Positions 8,344 to 17,839 are shown, counted from the first letter of the stretch. The stretch: 34,262 bases of DNA from Candidatus Kerfeldbacteria bacterium CG_4_10_14_0_8_um_filter_42_10 (GCA_002784945.1 PFMD01000051.1:1-34262); one strand, 5' to 3'. Made by a program: numbers and translations. Notes: generated from the letters alone by a model not told the origin.

Positions 8344-8946
8344 ATGGCCAGATTACCAGAAACAATCCAAAACCTGATTGAAGAATTTAATAAACTGCCC
8401 GGAATCGGACCAAAAACATCGGAGCGGTTTATTTTTTACTTGCTCAAACAGCCTACGGAAGAATTGGATAAACTGGCGGAAAGAATAAAGCGCTTAAAGG
8501 AAAAGATTACCACTTGCCCGGTTTGCTACAATTTTACCGATACCGTTCCCTGCCCTATTTGTTCCGATTCAAAAAGAGACCAAAAAACCATTTGCGTAGT
8601 TTCCGAAAGCCCTGATGTAATCGCTATTGAAAAAACAAGCAAGTACCAGGGCAGTTATCACGTTTTGGGCGGAGTAATCAATCAAATTGAGGGGATCGGC
8701 CCCGAACAATTAAAAATCAAGGAATTAGTGAACAGAATTCAGAAGAATGGCATTAAAGAAATTATTCTGGCCACCAACCCTGATCTAGAGGGTGAGTCAA
8801 CCGCCCTTTACTTAGCGAGACTACTAAAACCAATGAAAATAAGAATAACCAGGATCGGAAGGGGGCTGCCTATGGGAAGTAATATCGAATACGCTGACGA
8901 GGTAACTCTGGCTAATGCTCTAGCTGGTAGAGGAGAAATGAATTAA
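8344..8946 (+). CDS. recR: Recombination protein RecR
   Basis: LIEEFNKLPGIGPKTSERF, Cys4 CPVCYNFTDTVPCPIC, Toprim ICVVSESPDVIAIE, YHVLGGVI. Confidence 0.98.
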   Translation: MARLPETIQNLIEEFNKLPGIGPKTSERFIFYLLKQPTEELDKLAERIKRLKEKITTCPVCYNFTDTVPCPICSDSKRDQKTICVVSESPDVIAIEKTSKYQGSYHVLGGVINQIEGIGPEQLKIKELVNRIQKNGIKEIILATNPDLEGESTALYLARLLKPMKIRITRIGRGLPMGSNIEYADEVTLANALAGRGEMN

Positions 8947-8962
8947 TCTTTGTATAAAAATC

Positions 8963-9002
8963 AAAACTGAAAGCGCGAATACGTATTCGCGCTTTCAGTT
9001 TT
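8963..9002. terminator. 40-bp perfect palindrome, bidirectional terminator
   Basis: aaaactgaaagcgcgaatacgtattcgcgctttcagtttt lies between convergent recR (+) and rplU (-). Confidence 0.85.
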
Positions 9003-9017
9003 TTATATTCAATTTAT

Positions 9018-9335
9018 CTAGGCAGCTATTTTTTCAATTCTTACCTTTGTATACCACTGCCGATGCCCCCTTTTTCTTCGATACCGGATCTTGGACTTAT
9101 ATTTAACAATGGTTACTTTCTTATCTTTTTTCTCTTCTAGAACTTTGGCGGTAACTTCGGCTCCTTTTACTTTAGGAGCGCCAATTGATACTTTTTTCCC
9201 TTCTTTATCTGACACCAGCAGTACATCTTTAAAGACCATTTCGCTCCCCTCTTTTTTATCCAGTCTTTCTACTTTAATAATATCTTTTTCCCGAACCTTG
9301 TATTGTTTTCCTCCTGTTTTGATAATAGCAATCAT
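9018..9335 (-). CDS. rplU: 50S ribosomal protein L21
   Basis: MIAIIKTGGKQYKVREKDIIKVERL...KYKSKIRYRRKRGHRQWYTKVRI. Confidence 0.97.
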   Translation of the reverse strand: MIAIIKTGGKQYKVREKDIIKVERLDKKEGSEMVFKDVLLVSDKEGKKVSIGAPKVKGAEVTAKVLEEKKDKKVTIVKYKSKIRYRRKRGHRQWYTKVRIEKIAA

Positions 9336-9364
9336 AGATTTCTTTTAGTTAATTTACGATAATT

Positions 9365-10510
9365 CTAATGCTTCGTTTCACTTTTGTCAACTCCGTATAT
9401 TGGAGTCAAGTTTCCTTTGGACTTTTTGTAACGATAAATTAGTACTAAGGAAACGGCTAATACCAGCATTACTCCCAGTAAAACTATTAAGGCCGTAAGT
9501 TTTTCTTCGGTTTTAAGAAATAACGAGGTTGCCCCAAAGGCAGCAGTGATTAAATAAAGGAACAGTACGGCTTGCCGCTGGGACAGTCCAATGTCTAACA
9601 ACCGAAAGTGCAGATGTTTTTTATCTCCCCAAAAGGGAGATTTTCTTTCTTTAAAAACTCTCCTTAAAACCACCCACAATGTGTCCAAAATAGGAATTCC
9701 CATTATCAAAAGGGCGGTGGCTATTTTCGCTCCGCTGATAATAGCTAATACTCCCAGCATGAAGCCTATAAAAGTCGATCCCCCTTCCCCCAGAAAAATA
9801 CGGGCCGGGTGGAAGCTAAAAACGATAAAACCCAATAAAGCTCCTCCTAAAATAATAGATACCAGCGCGGTTTCCGGTTGGGCCACTGTTTTCGTTAAAC
9901 TTAAGACGAATGTCACAAATGCGCCAATCGCTCCGACGCCCGGCACAAGGCCGTCTAAGCCATCTAAGAATTTGGTGGTGTAAACCATTCCCATCAGCCA
10001 GATTAGAGCCAATAGGTCAGCCCATAGCGTGAAGTAATAAGGAATCTCCCCCAACTTAAACAGTTCTATTTTTATGGTATCAAGATACAGTGTTCCGCCA
10101 AAAGGATTAGTAATGTAAGGAATGCCAATGCCAGCAGCAATAATTACCAAAGAAGCCAGTAAGGGCCAAATAATTTGCTGCAGCGGTTTCAAATCGTACT
10201 TATCGTCTAAATACCCCCCGACCATTAAAAGCAAGCCCGCCAGGATAATGCCGCTAACGTGCTTCGACAGCATGTAACCGCCCAAAATCCGATGGGTAAA
10301 TAAAGTATAATAAAGCAACACCAGCGAAAAAGCGGTAAATACAGCGATTCCTCCTAAAAGCGGAGTTGGTTTAGCTTGAATTTTCCGCTCGGGATAAATC
10401 CGGGGGTCATCAACAATGTTCCTTTTTAAGGCAAAACTTTTAATCAGCGGGGTGATTAGGATCACTCCGGCGAAGGAAAGCAAAAAGGGAATTAAATAAT
10501 CAAAAATCAT
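9365..10510 (-). CDS. WecA/TagO/MraY-family glycosyl-1-phosphate transferase
   Basis: PTPLLGGIAVF, GGYLDDKYDL, TTKFLDGLDGLVPGVGAIGA, FHPARIFLGEGGSTFIGF. Confidence 0.92.
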   Translation of the reverse strand: MIFDYLIPFLLSFAGVILITPLIKSFALKRNIVDDPRIYPERKIQAKPTPLLGGIAVFTAFSLVLLYYTLFTHRILGGYMLSKHVSGIILAGLLLMVGGYLDDKYDLKPLQQIIWPLLASLVIIAAGIGIPYITNPFGGTLYLDTIKIELFKLGEIPYYFTLWADLLALIWLMGMVYTTKFLDGLDGLVPGVGAIGAFVTFVLSLTKTVAQPETALVSIILGGALLGFIVFSFHPARIFLGEGGSTFIGFMLGVLAIISGAKIATALLIMGIPILDTLWVVLRRVFKERKSPFWGDKKHLHFRLLDIGLSQRQAVLFLYLITAAFGATSLFLKTEEKLTALIVLLGVMLVLAVSLVLIYRYKKSKGNLTPIYGVDKSETKH

Positions 10511-10550
10511 ACCAGATTTCTTAATTCAATCTTCTTAAGGTTAATAATTT

Positions 10551-10653
10551 ACCCCGTTACTTGAATACCCGACGGTCAGGCCTCGGGGTTATCATAGTAG
10601 TCGTCTGTACATGCTCATAGGGGGTATAACGCCTCGTGATCAAGTAACGGGGT
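10551..10653 (-). ncRNA. Candidate structured RNA or long-range hairpin between ruvX and the WecA-like gene
   Basis: Perfect 14-bp closing stem accccgttacttga (10551-10564)/tcaagtaacggggt (10640-10653) with further internal pairings. Confidence 0.4.
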
Positions 10654-11067
10654 TTACTCGTTTTTGTTTTTTTCTAAATAACTTTGTAATATCAGGACTG
10701 CCGCTGTTTCATCAACTTTATCTTTTAACTTTTTCTTTCCGGCCTGTTTTAATAATTGTTCCGAGGCTTTGGTGGTGAATCTTTCATCTTCAAAATCAGC
10801 AGGAATATTAACAGTTTCTTCCAGCCGGCCGATAAAATCTTGAATTTTCTTTGCCTTTTCGTTTCTATTTTCCTTTAGAGATAAGGGTAAGCCAACCACT
10901 ATTTTTTCAATATTTTCTTTTTCACAAATTATTTTCAATTCCTCAAAAACTTGTTCCCAGGATTTTTTTTCTATCCTGCTATATGGAAAAACCCATTTTT
11001 TTTCGTCATCTGATACGGCCAGACCGATATGTTTTTCTCCGTAATCGATTCCCAGTATTTTGCTCAT
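10654..11067 (-). CDS. ruvX: Putative Holliday junction resolvase, YqgF family
   Basis: ILGIDYGEKHIGLAVSD, IEKIVVGLPLSL, DERFTTKASEQLL, KDKVDETAAVLILQSYL. Confidence 0.95.
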   Translation of the reverse strand: MSKILGIDYGEKHIGLAVSDDEKKWVFPYSRIEKKSWEQVFEELKIICEKENIEKIVVGLPLSLKENRNEKAKKIQDFIGRLEETVNIPADFEDERFTTKASEQLLKQAGKKKLKDKVDETAAVLILQSYLEKNKNE

Positions 11068-11071
11068 TATT

Positions 11072-11839
11072 TCAGACTTGAGTTAATATTTCGAATCCTT
11101 TTTTGGTTACTGCCACTGTATCTTCGAAATGGGCCGATAAAGAATTATCATTGGTAACAATTTTCCAACCGTCTGACGCCGTTTTTACCTCGCTCCCGCC
11201 GATATTCACCATTGGTTCAATAGCAATAGTCATGCCTTCTTTCAATTCCGTTCCGGTATGGGGCTCCCCGAAATTGGGTATTCTCGGCTCTTCATGAACA
11301 TTTTTGCCTATGCCATGCCCCACCAGTTGAGTTACCACGGAAAATCCCTGCTGTTCCACATATTTCTGAATGGCGGCACCGATATCGCCGGTGTGCCTTC
11401 CCGCCTTCACTTTTTTTATTCCGAGGGAAAGCGCTTTCTTTGTCACCTGAATCAGTTTTTCTTTTTCCGAATAGATTCCGCCAATGCCGACAGTTCGGGC
11501 CATGTCAGTACAAAATCCCTTGTAGCGCACGCCGGCATCAATTCCGATAATATCCCCCTTTTTCAAAATCCTGTTGGCACTGGGGATAGTATGCACCACT
11601 TCTTCGTTTACTGAAGTGCAAATCGAAGCGGGATAAGGGTCGCCTTCGAAATGGGATTGGTATCCTAGAAAAGCAGGTTCTCCTCCAAGCTGGCGGATCA
11701 ATTTCTCCGCCAGTAAATCCAGTTCTTTAGTAGAAATGCCCGGTTTCGCTGCCTTAACCACTTTTTTCAGCACAGTCGCTAAGATCCTGCCGCCTTCCCG
11801 CATAATTTCTATTTCTCGCGAATTTTTAATGGTAATCAT
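11072..11839 (-). CDS. map: Methionine aminopeptidase type I
   Basis: IKNSREIEIMREGGRILATVL, GIDAGVRYKGFCTDMART, VGHGIGKNVHEEPRIPNFG, IAIEPMV. Confidence 0.98.
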   Translation of the reverse strand: MITIKNSREIEIMREGGRILATVLKKVVKAAKPGISTKELDLLAEKLIRQLGGEPAFLGYQSHFEGDPYPASICTSVNEEVVHTIPSANRILKKGDIIGIDAGVRYKGFCTDMARTVGIGGIYSEKEKLIQVTKKALSLGIKKVKAGRHTGDIGAAIQKYVEQQGFSVVTQLVGHGIGKNVHEEPRIPNFGEPHTGTELKEGMTIAIEPMVNIGGSEVKTASDGWKIVTNDNSLSAHFEDTVAVTKKGFEILTQV

Positions 11840-12504
11840 TTTTTCGAAAAATTATTCTCGTCCATTTTTTGGAATATCTCTTTTTTTACCTCGGAGATCC
11901 CCTGCTCTCCGTTAACTCGAATCAGAATACCGCGTTTCAGGTACTCTTTTAAAAGCGGCTCGGTATTTTGATGATAAATCGCCAATCGCTGCCTGATTGT
12001 CTCCTCCTGATCATCTTCTCTTTGGAAAAGTTTTTTTCCGCATTGATCACAGATTCCTTCTTGTTTGGGTGGATTAAAATCAATATGAAAAGTCATCCCG
12101 CAAGTACAAACTCTTCGGCCGGAAATCCGACGGATCGCTTCTTCGTCGGAAATGGCAATTTCTAGAACAGCGCTAATTTGAGTCATTTGATCTAAGGTTT
12201 CCGCTTGCCCTCTATTCCGAGGATATCCTTCAAGAATGAATCCTGCTTGCGCGTCTTTCTCTTTTAACCGTTCTGCCACTAATCGATTAGTCACCTGGTC
12301 AGGCACCAATTTTCCTTCAATAATATACTGATTGGCCAATTTTCCCAGTTCTGTTTGCGCTTTAATGTTCTGACGATAAATATTTCCGGTGGAAATCCAG
12401 GGGATATTCAATTCTTTAGACAGAAATTCCGCTTGCGTTCCTTTACCCGAGCCCTGGGGGCCAAAGACCACTATTTTTCGAATTGATGTTTCTAGCTTAG
12501 TCAT
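11836..12504 (-). CDS. adk: Adenylate kinase with zinc-type lid
   Basis: VVFGPQGSGKGTQAEFL, CTCGMTFHIDFNPPKQEGICDQCG, stop TGA overlapping the map start (ATGA). Confidence 0.97.
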   Translation of the reverse strand: MTKLETSIRKIVVFGPQGSGKGTQAEFLSKELNIPWISTGNIYRQNIKAQTELGKLANQYIIEGKLVPDQVTNRLVAERLKEKDAQAGFILEGYPRNRGQAETLDQMTQISAVLEIAISDEEAIRRISGRRVCTCGMTFHIDFNPPKQEGICDQCGKKLFQREDDQEETIRQRLAIYHQNTEPLLKEYLKRGILIRVNGEQGISEVKKEIFQKMDENNFSKK

Positions 12505-12541
12505 ATCTAAATTATAATGATTTCTGCTTTAAAAACAAAGT

Positions 12542-12558
12542 CCGAGGGTTTTCCTCGG
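12542..12558 (-). terminator. Hairpin between secY and adk, possible terminator or processing site
   Basis: ccgagg-gtttt-cctcgg; weak, delayed T tract on the minus strand. Confidence 0.35.
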
Positions 12559-12587
12559 TACTCTTTCAGAGCTTAATCCTCTTTTTG

Positions 12588-13898
12588 TTAAAATCCTTCA
12601 TATTCCCGCATTACTAACTTTGATTCTACTTGTTTAACAGTTTCTAACACCACGCTAACTACGATTAAAAGACTGGTTCCTCCCAGCACGAGCGTTTGGA
12701 TATTGGTCGCTGCTTGCATAATATATGGCAAAACGGCAATTATGCCCAAAAATAACGCACCCGTCAAAAGAATTCTGTTGGAAACATAGTTTAGGTAAGC
12801 AGCGGTAGGTCGGCCCGGCCGGATGCCTGGAACAAATCCTCCCTGTTTTTGCAGATTTTCCGAGATTTGTTCCGGGTGAAAAATAACCGCCGTGTAAAAA
12901 TAGGTAAATGCCACTACAAAGAAAAAGTAAATCAATCCGTAATAAAGCTGGTTGTTAAAAATATTAATAGTTGCCTGTGAGATTGTTGCTATCCAGGCAG
13001 TGGAAGAATTAACGAAAAAACGAGCCACCAATGAAGGAATTAATACAATGGAGATGGCAAAGATGATGGGAATGACTCCGGCCTGGTTTACTCGAAGCGG
13101 GAGGTGAGTGCTAACGCCGCCATAGACTTTATTCCCTCTAATTCGGCGGGCGTAGGAAACCGGAATATTCCTTTGTCCTTCGGTTATTATTACCACTCCC
13201 CCTATGGTAATAATAGCCACTGCTACAAAAATTAGGTAAGTGAAAATCTTGCTGGGGTCAAAAATAGCAAAGGTTTGTTGAAGAGAACGCGGAAGGCCCG
13301 CGACAATTCCGGCAAAAATTAACAGAGAAATTCCGTTTCCCAGCCCTTTTTCAGAAATAAGTTCTCCTAACCACATTAGAAAAATACTGCCGGCAGCAAT
13401 CATGATTATTGCCGAAGCCAATTGAAACATACTCATATCACCGATAATTCCGTTCGGCGCGCCCGCTCCGGCCGCAAAACTTTGACCGCTCCTTTTTAAC
13501 AGGGTAATGGTCGCATATGCCTGCATAGCGGCCAGCGGTACGGTAAGAAGACGGGTATACTGATTAATTTTGGCCCGACCAGATTCTCCTTCTTTTTGCA
13601 TTTCTTCTAGCCGCGGAATAATCATGGCGAGCAACTGAAAAATAATAGAAGCGGTAATGTATGGCCCTAATCCCAACATTACCACGGAAAAGTTTTCTAG
13701 CGCTCCTCCTGAGAAAAGGTTTAAAAGCCCTAATACTTGGTTAGAGCCTAAAAAGTTTTTTAAGTTTTCTACATCCACACCGGGTACCGGCACGTGGGCC
13801 GCAATTCTAAACACTAACAACAATCCTAGGATGTAAAGAATTTTGTTTCTAATATCCTTAACCTTCCACAGTTGAGTTATTTTTTCAATAGCTTTCAT
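12588..13898 (-). CDS. secY: Preprotein translocase subunit SecY
   Basis: 10-TM protein with RIAAHVPVPGVD, LGLGPYITASIIFQLL, GISLLIFAGI, LPLRVNQAGVIPIIFA. Confidence 0.98.
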   Translation of the reverse strand: MKAIEKITQLWKVKDIRNKILYILGLLLVFRIAAHVPVPGVDVENLKNFLGSNQVLGLLNLFSGGALENFSVVMLGLGPYITASIIFQLLAMIIPRLEEMQKEGESGRAKINQYTRLLTVPLAAMQAYATITLLKRSGQSFAAGAGAPNGIIGDMSMFQLASAIIMIAAGSIFLMWLGELISEKGLGNGISLLIFAGIVAGLPRSLQQTFAIFDPSKIFTYLIFVAVAIITIGGVVIITEGQRNIPVSYARRIRGNKVYGGVSTHLPLRVNQAGVIPIIFAISIVLIPSLVARFFVNSSTAWIATISQATINIFNNQLYYGLIYFFFVVAFTYFYTAVIFHPEQISENLQKQGGFVPGIRPGRPTAAYLNYVSNRILLTGALFLGIIAVLPYIMQAATNIQTLVLGGTSLLIVVSVVLETVKQVESKLVMREYEGF

Positions 13899-13902
13899 GC
13901 TA

Positions 13903-14379
13903 TTATTTTTTTCTTGTTTGAGGTTTTTTAACGGTATTGATTGTTCCGCCTGCCTTTTTTATAGCATTTTCTGCTGATTTAGAAAAGTGCTCTGCGGTAA
14001 CTGCAAATTTTTTATTCAATTCACCACCGCCTAATACCTTGACCCCATTCCCATTTTTGGAAATCAAACCAACGCTTACTAGCTTTTTGGAATTAATCAC
14101 TTCTCCCTCGGAAAAATGACTATTTAACTGACCAATATTAACAATACTCATTTTCGAATTAAAGCCAAGGAATCCTCTGGTCTTGGGAATCTGGCTGATG
14201 AAAGCAGGAGATTTTTTGCCGCGATGGCCGCCCTTGCCTTTACCTCCGGAACGGGAGTTTTGTCCTTTTTGCCCCCGGCTTCCGTATGTTCCGCCCTTGC
14301 CGGCGTTGCCCCGCCCTAATCTTCTTCTTTTTTTGCGGGATGACGGGTATGATTTTAGTTGTGCTAGTGATAGAGTCAT
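13903..14379 (-). CDS. rplO: 50S ribosomal protein L15
   Basis: KRRRLGRGNAGKGGTYGSRGQKGQNSRSGGKGKGGHRGKKSP. Confidence 0.96.
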   Translation of the reverse strand: MTLSLAQLKSYPSSRKKRRRLGRGNAGKGGTYGSRGQKGQNSRSGGKGKGGHRGKKSPAFISQIPKTRGFLGFNSKMSIVNIGQLNSHFSEGEVINSKKLVSVGLISKNGNGVKVLGGGELNKKFAVTAEHFSKSAENAIKKAGGTINTVKKPQTRKK

Positions 14380-14380
14380 T

Positions 14381-14887
14381 TTAATCGGTTTGTCTTAGCT
14401 TTTTAATCTCTTCTGCCGTCCTTATGTTAGTTAAAGCATTAATGGTAGCCCGTACATTATTTATTTTGTTCTTAGATCCCTGCATTTTACTGACTACGTT
14501 TTTAATACCGGCTAATTCCAACACCGCTCTCACCGGGCCGCCCGCAATAACTCCCCTTCCGGCAGGAGCCGGCTTAAGGAATACTTCGGCGCCACAGAAT
14601 TTTTCTATTATCGTGTGAGAAATGGTGTCGTTAATCATCTTAATTTTGATCAAGTTCCTTTTTGCCGCAGTAACCGCTTTGTTAACGGCAATGGAAACAT
14701 CGGCGCCTTTTTTTATTCCTAGTCCGATTCGTCCCTTTTTGTCACCAATCACTACACAGGCGCGAAAACGCATTCTTTTTCCGCCTGCTTGCACTCTGGT
14801 TACTCGGGAAATTTCTATTATTTTTTGCTCAAATTCATCTTTAGAAAGTTCCCTCATCGCCGATTTTTTTGTCTTTCGATCAATCAT
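14381..14887 (-). CDS. rpsE: 30S ribosomal protein S5
   Basis: EIIEISRVTRVQAGGKRMRFRACVVIGDKKGRIGLGIKKG; GRGVIAGGPVRAVLELAGIKNV. Confidence 0.98.
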   Translation of the reverse strand: MIDRKTKKSAMRELSKDEFEQKIIEISRVTRVQAGGKRMRFRACVVIGDKKGRIGLGIKKGADVSIAVNKAVTAAKRNLIKIKMINDTISHTIIEKFCGAEVFLKPAPAGRGVIAGGPVRAVLELAGIKNVVSKMQGSKNKINNVRATINALTNIRTAEEIKKLRQTD

Positions 14888-14905
14888 ATTTAGTTATCTA
14901 ACGAT

Positions 14906-15271
14906 TTAAAATTTAAGTCCGCCCTCTCTGGCTCCTTCCGCTAGCGCTTTTATTCTACCATGATAGGCGAATCCCCCTCGATCAAAAACAACTACTCCAA
15001 TTTTTTTTGTCGATGCCTTCTGAGCGATTAATTTTCCTACCGCCTTGGCCATTGTTTCTTTCTTTTCCTTTTGATCTTTCTTTGCTAATTCACCATCGTT
15101 GGCACTCACTAACACTTTGGCTTTTTGGTCATCGATTATTTGAGCGTAGATATGTTTAAGACTGCGAAAAACACAAAGTCTTGGACGTTCCGCTGTACCT
15201 AGGATTTTTGCCCGGATTCTTTTTTTTCTTCTTTCTCTTTGAGATTGTTTCTTTTTTTGGGTATTAGACAT
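14906..15271 (-). CDS. rplR: 50S ribosomal protein L18
   Basis: [24 protein letters not shown]...[27 protein letters not shown]. Confidence 0.97.
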   Translation of the reverse strand: MSNTQKKKQSQRERRKKRIRAKILGTAERPRLCVFRSLKHIYAQIIDDQKAKVLVSANDGELAKKDQKEKKETMAKAVGKLIAQKASTKKIGVVVFDRGGFAYHGRIKALAEGAREGGLKF

Positions 15272-15298
15272 AATTCTATATTTAAAGCTTTTTTTATC

Positions 15299-15853
15299 TT
15301 AGGCTTTTCCTTCAGCTCCTTTCGCTACTTTACCCGCCTTCCGGCGGATTATTTCGTCAATATATTTAATGCCCTTACCTTTATAGGGCTCTGGTTTTTT
15401 TATATTTCTTATCCGAGCGGCCGTGTTCCCTACTAACTGTTTATCTGATCCTGTAATAATAATGACATTCTTTTCTACTTTTGCTTCGGTTCCTTCTGGC
15501 AATTCAAATTCAACGGGATGAGAAAATCCAACATTCAAAATTAACTTCTTGTCCTTTGCTTCTGCTTTGAATCCGATTCCGTTAATTTCCAGTTTTTTTT
15601 CGAAACCATTAGTCACTCCTTCGATCATATTGGCAACCAATACCCGAGTCAGGCCCCACAAGGCTCTGTTGGATTTAACTTGGGCTTCCGGCACGGATAC
15701 CTGAAGATACTCTTCTTTTCGAGCTAGCGTCACCAAAGGAGGAAGTTCTTGGAATAATTCCCCTTTGGGACCCTTAACCATTACTGTGCGTCCGTTGATT
15801 TCTACAGTGACTTTTTCAGGAATTTTGATTGGATTTTTTCCTACTCGGGACAT
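15299..15853 (-). CDS. rplF: 50S ribosomal protein L6
   Basis: MSRVGKNPIKIPEKVTVEINGRTVMVKGPKGEL...RIRNIKKPEPYKGKGIKY. Confidence 0.98.
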   Translation of the reverse strand: MSRVGKNPIKIPEKVTVEINGRTVMVKGPKGELFQELPPLVTLARKEEYLQVSVPEAQVKSNRALWGLTRVLVANMIEGVTNGFEKKLEINGIGFKAEAKDKKLILNVGFSHPVEFELPEGTEAKVEKNVIIITGSDKQLVGNTAARIRNIKKPEPYKGKGIKYIDEIIRRKAGKVAKGAEGKA

Positions 15854-15876
15854 ATGTAAATTATCTTTTAATTATC

Positions 15877-16272
15877 TTAGTTTACTTCGCAAATTACTTC
15901 TCCGCCTACTTTGTTTTTTCGTGCCTCTTTATTGGTCATTAGACCATTGGGAGTAGAAATAATGGCGATCCCTAAACCATTTAAAACATAGGGTAATTTT
16001 TGGTGATGAACATAAACTCTTCTTCCTGGTTTGCTAACCCTTACTATGTTCTGGATTACCGACTTACTGTCGGGAGCGTACTTTAGGGTTATTTTAATTT
16101 TAGCAAAGGCATTTTCTGTTTTCTCGGCCTTTTTGATATAACCTTCTTTTGCCAATATTTTAGCAATTTCAAATTTTATTTTAGAAAAAGGAAAAACTAC
16201 TTCGTCTTTTTTCAGCTGAACAGCATTACGAATTCTAGTTAGCATATCGGCAATGGGATCAGTCATAGTCAT
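15877..16272 (-). CDS. rpsH: 30S ribosomal protein S8
   Basis: MTMTDPIADMLTRIRNA...GLGIAIISTPNGLMTNKEARKNKVGGEVICEV. Confidence 0.98.
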   Translation of the reverse strand: MTMTDPIADMLTRIRNAVQLKKDEVVFPFSKIKFEIAKILAKEGYIKKAEKTENAFAKIKITLKYAPDSKSVIQNIVRVSKPGRRVYVHHQKLPYVLNGLGIAIISTPNGLMTNKEARKNKVGGEVICEVN

Positions 16273-16313
16273 AGGGTATTTATATAAGTGTTACTGTTTA
16301 GTTTTATTATTTT

Positions 16314-16387
16314 GCTTTGAGCTGTGAGCTTAGGGCTCCGGGCCAGTCATCTCTTTAGCACTTAGCTCAAGGCTCAAAGCGCCGGGC
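16314..16387. repeat. Word-repeat hairpin (GAGCTNAGGGCTC words) between rpsZ and rpsH
   Basis: gctttgagctgtgagcttagggct versus the reverse complement of agcacttagctcaaggctcaaagc: about 20/24 pairs. Confidence 0.65.
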
Positions 16388-16392
16388 TTTCT

Positions 16393-16587
16393 CTACCAGC
16401 TTGACTTTGTTATTCCCGGTATTTCTCCTTTATTCGCCAATTCTCGAAAGCAGATTCGGCATAAGTCAAATTTTCTCATGTATCCGTGGACTCTTCCGCA
16501 ACGCCAACACCTTCTTACTATGCGAGAAGAAAATTTTGGTTTTAGGCGTGATCTTTTTGCTCTTGCGATCTGAGATTTTTTAGCCAT
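16393..16587 (-). CDS. rpsZ: 30S ribosomal protein S14 type Z
   Basis: [38 protein letters not shown]. Confidence 0.98.
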   Translation of the reverse strand: MAKKSQIARAKRSRLKPKFSSRIVRRCWRCGRVHGYMRKFDLCRICFRELANKGEIPGITKSSW

Positions 16588-16590
16588 AGC

Positions 16591-17133
16591 TTATTCCTCT
16601 TGTAAGGGAAAACCCAATAATTTAAATAGTAATATTCCTTCTTTTTTTGTTTTGGCTGAAGTAGTAATGTTCACCTCTAAACCGTGGATCACTTCTACTT
16701 CATCGGTTCTGATTTCAGGAAAAACAGTATGTTCCTTAAAACCAATGTTTAAATTGCCCTGATTACTAATCATTTTTAAAGGAAGTCCCCTAAAATCTCT
16801 GGTTCTGGGCCAACTTATTTTAACCAGTTTTTCTATCAAATCATACATTCGATTACCGCGCAGAGTAACCATTACTCCCACAGTCATTCCTTTTCTGACT
16901 TTAAAATTTGAAATGGATTTTTTTGCTTTGGTAAACACCGGCTTCTGCCCAGTGATTCTAGTCAAGGTATTTACCACCACGTCTAAAAATTTTGGATCGT
17001 GAACCACCTTGCCTATTCCAACGTTAACCGTCACCTTTTCTATGCGAGGAACAGCTAAATTATTTTTGTATCCCAATTGCTCCTTTAATTGGGGAATTAC
17101 TTCGCGGATGTATTTTTCTTTTAAATTATTCAT
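16591..17133 (-). CDS. rplE: 50S ribosomal protein L5
   Basis: VPRIEKVTVNVGIGK...ITGQKPVFTKAKKSISNFKVRKGMTVGVMVTLRG. Confidence 0.98.
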   Translation of the reverse strand: MNNLKEKYIREVIPQLKEQLGYKNNLAVPRIEKVTVNVGIGKVVHDPKFLDVVVNTLTRITGQKPVFTKAKKSISNFKVRKGMTVGVMVTLRGNRMYDLIEKLVKISWPRTRDFRGLPLKMISNQGNLNIGFKEHTVFPEIRTDEVEVIHGLEVNITTSAKTKKEGILLFKLLGFPLQEE

Positions 17134-17143
17134 ATAACTTCTT

Positions 17144-17449
17144 CTAAATTACTTCTTTACACTTTCGGCACATACGGCTCTTTTTATTTTCAATATTCTT
17201 GTGCCCGATTCTAGTGGGTTTACCGCATCTAGGACAAACCAGCAATGCGTTTGATGCATCCATCGGCGCGCTGAATTGGACCCGCTCCCCTTTTTGCCCT
17301 TCTTTCTTAGGACGAGCGTGTTTAACCCTAAGATTCAAGCCTTCTATCACTATTAGGTTTTTTTCGGGGAAAATTTGAATAATCTTTCCCTTTTTGCCTC
17401 GATCTTTGCCGAGAACTATTTTTACTTGGTCGCCTTTTCTTAATTCCAT
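17144..17449 (-). CDS. rplX: 50S ribosomal protein L24 with zinc motif
   Basis: [19 protein letters not shown]...[13 protein letters not shown]...CRKCKEVI. Confidence 0.96.
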   Translation of the reverse strand: MELRKGDQVKIVLGKDRGKKGKIIQIFPEKNLIVIEGLNLRVKHARPKKEGQKGERVQFSAPMDASNALLVCPRCGKPTRIGHKNIENKKSRMCRKCKEVI

Positions 17450-17467
17450 CTTAGAAATTTTATTATT

Positions 17468-17839
17468 TTATAATACTTCAGGGGCCAAAGAGACTATTTT
17501 GTCGAACCCTCTGTTTTTCAGTTCTCGAGCAACCGGACCGAAAATTCTTGTTCCCTTTGGTTCTTTATTTTCTTTATCAACTATCACTGCCGCGTTTTCA
17601 TCGAAACGAATGTATGACCCGTCTGAGCGTCTTAGTTCTTTTCTTTGACGCACAATCACAGCGTGTAAAACATCCCCCTTCTTAACCATACTATAAGGAT
17701 TCGCTTCTTTTACTGCTACGGTAATAATATCTCCAATTCCAGCATAGCGGATTTTATTGCCCCCTAACACTTTAATACACTGCAGAGTTTTTGCTCCGGT
17801 GTTATCTGCTACTTTTAATCTTGTGCCTGCTTGAATCAT
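17468..17839 (-). CDS. rplN: 50S ribosomal protein L14
   Basis: [27 protein letters not shown]...[26 protein letters not shown]. Confidence 0.98.
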   Translation of the reverse strand: MIQAGTRLKVADNTGAKTLQCIKVLGGNKIRYAGIGDIITVAVKEANPYSMVKKGDVLHAVIVRQRKELRRSDGSYIRFDENAAVIVDKENKEPKGTRIFGPVARELKNRGFDKIVSLAPEVL

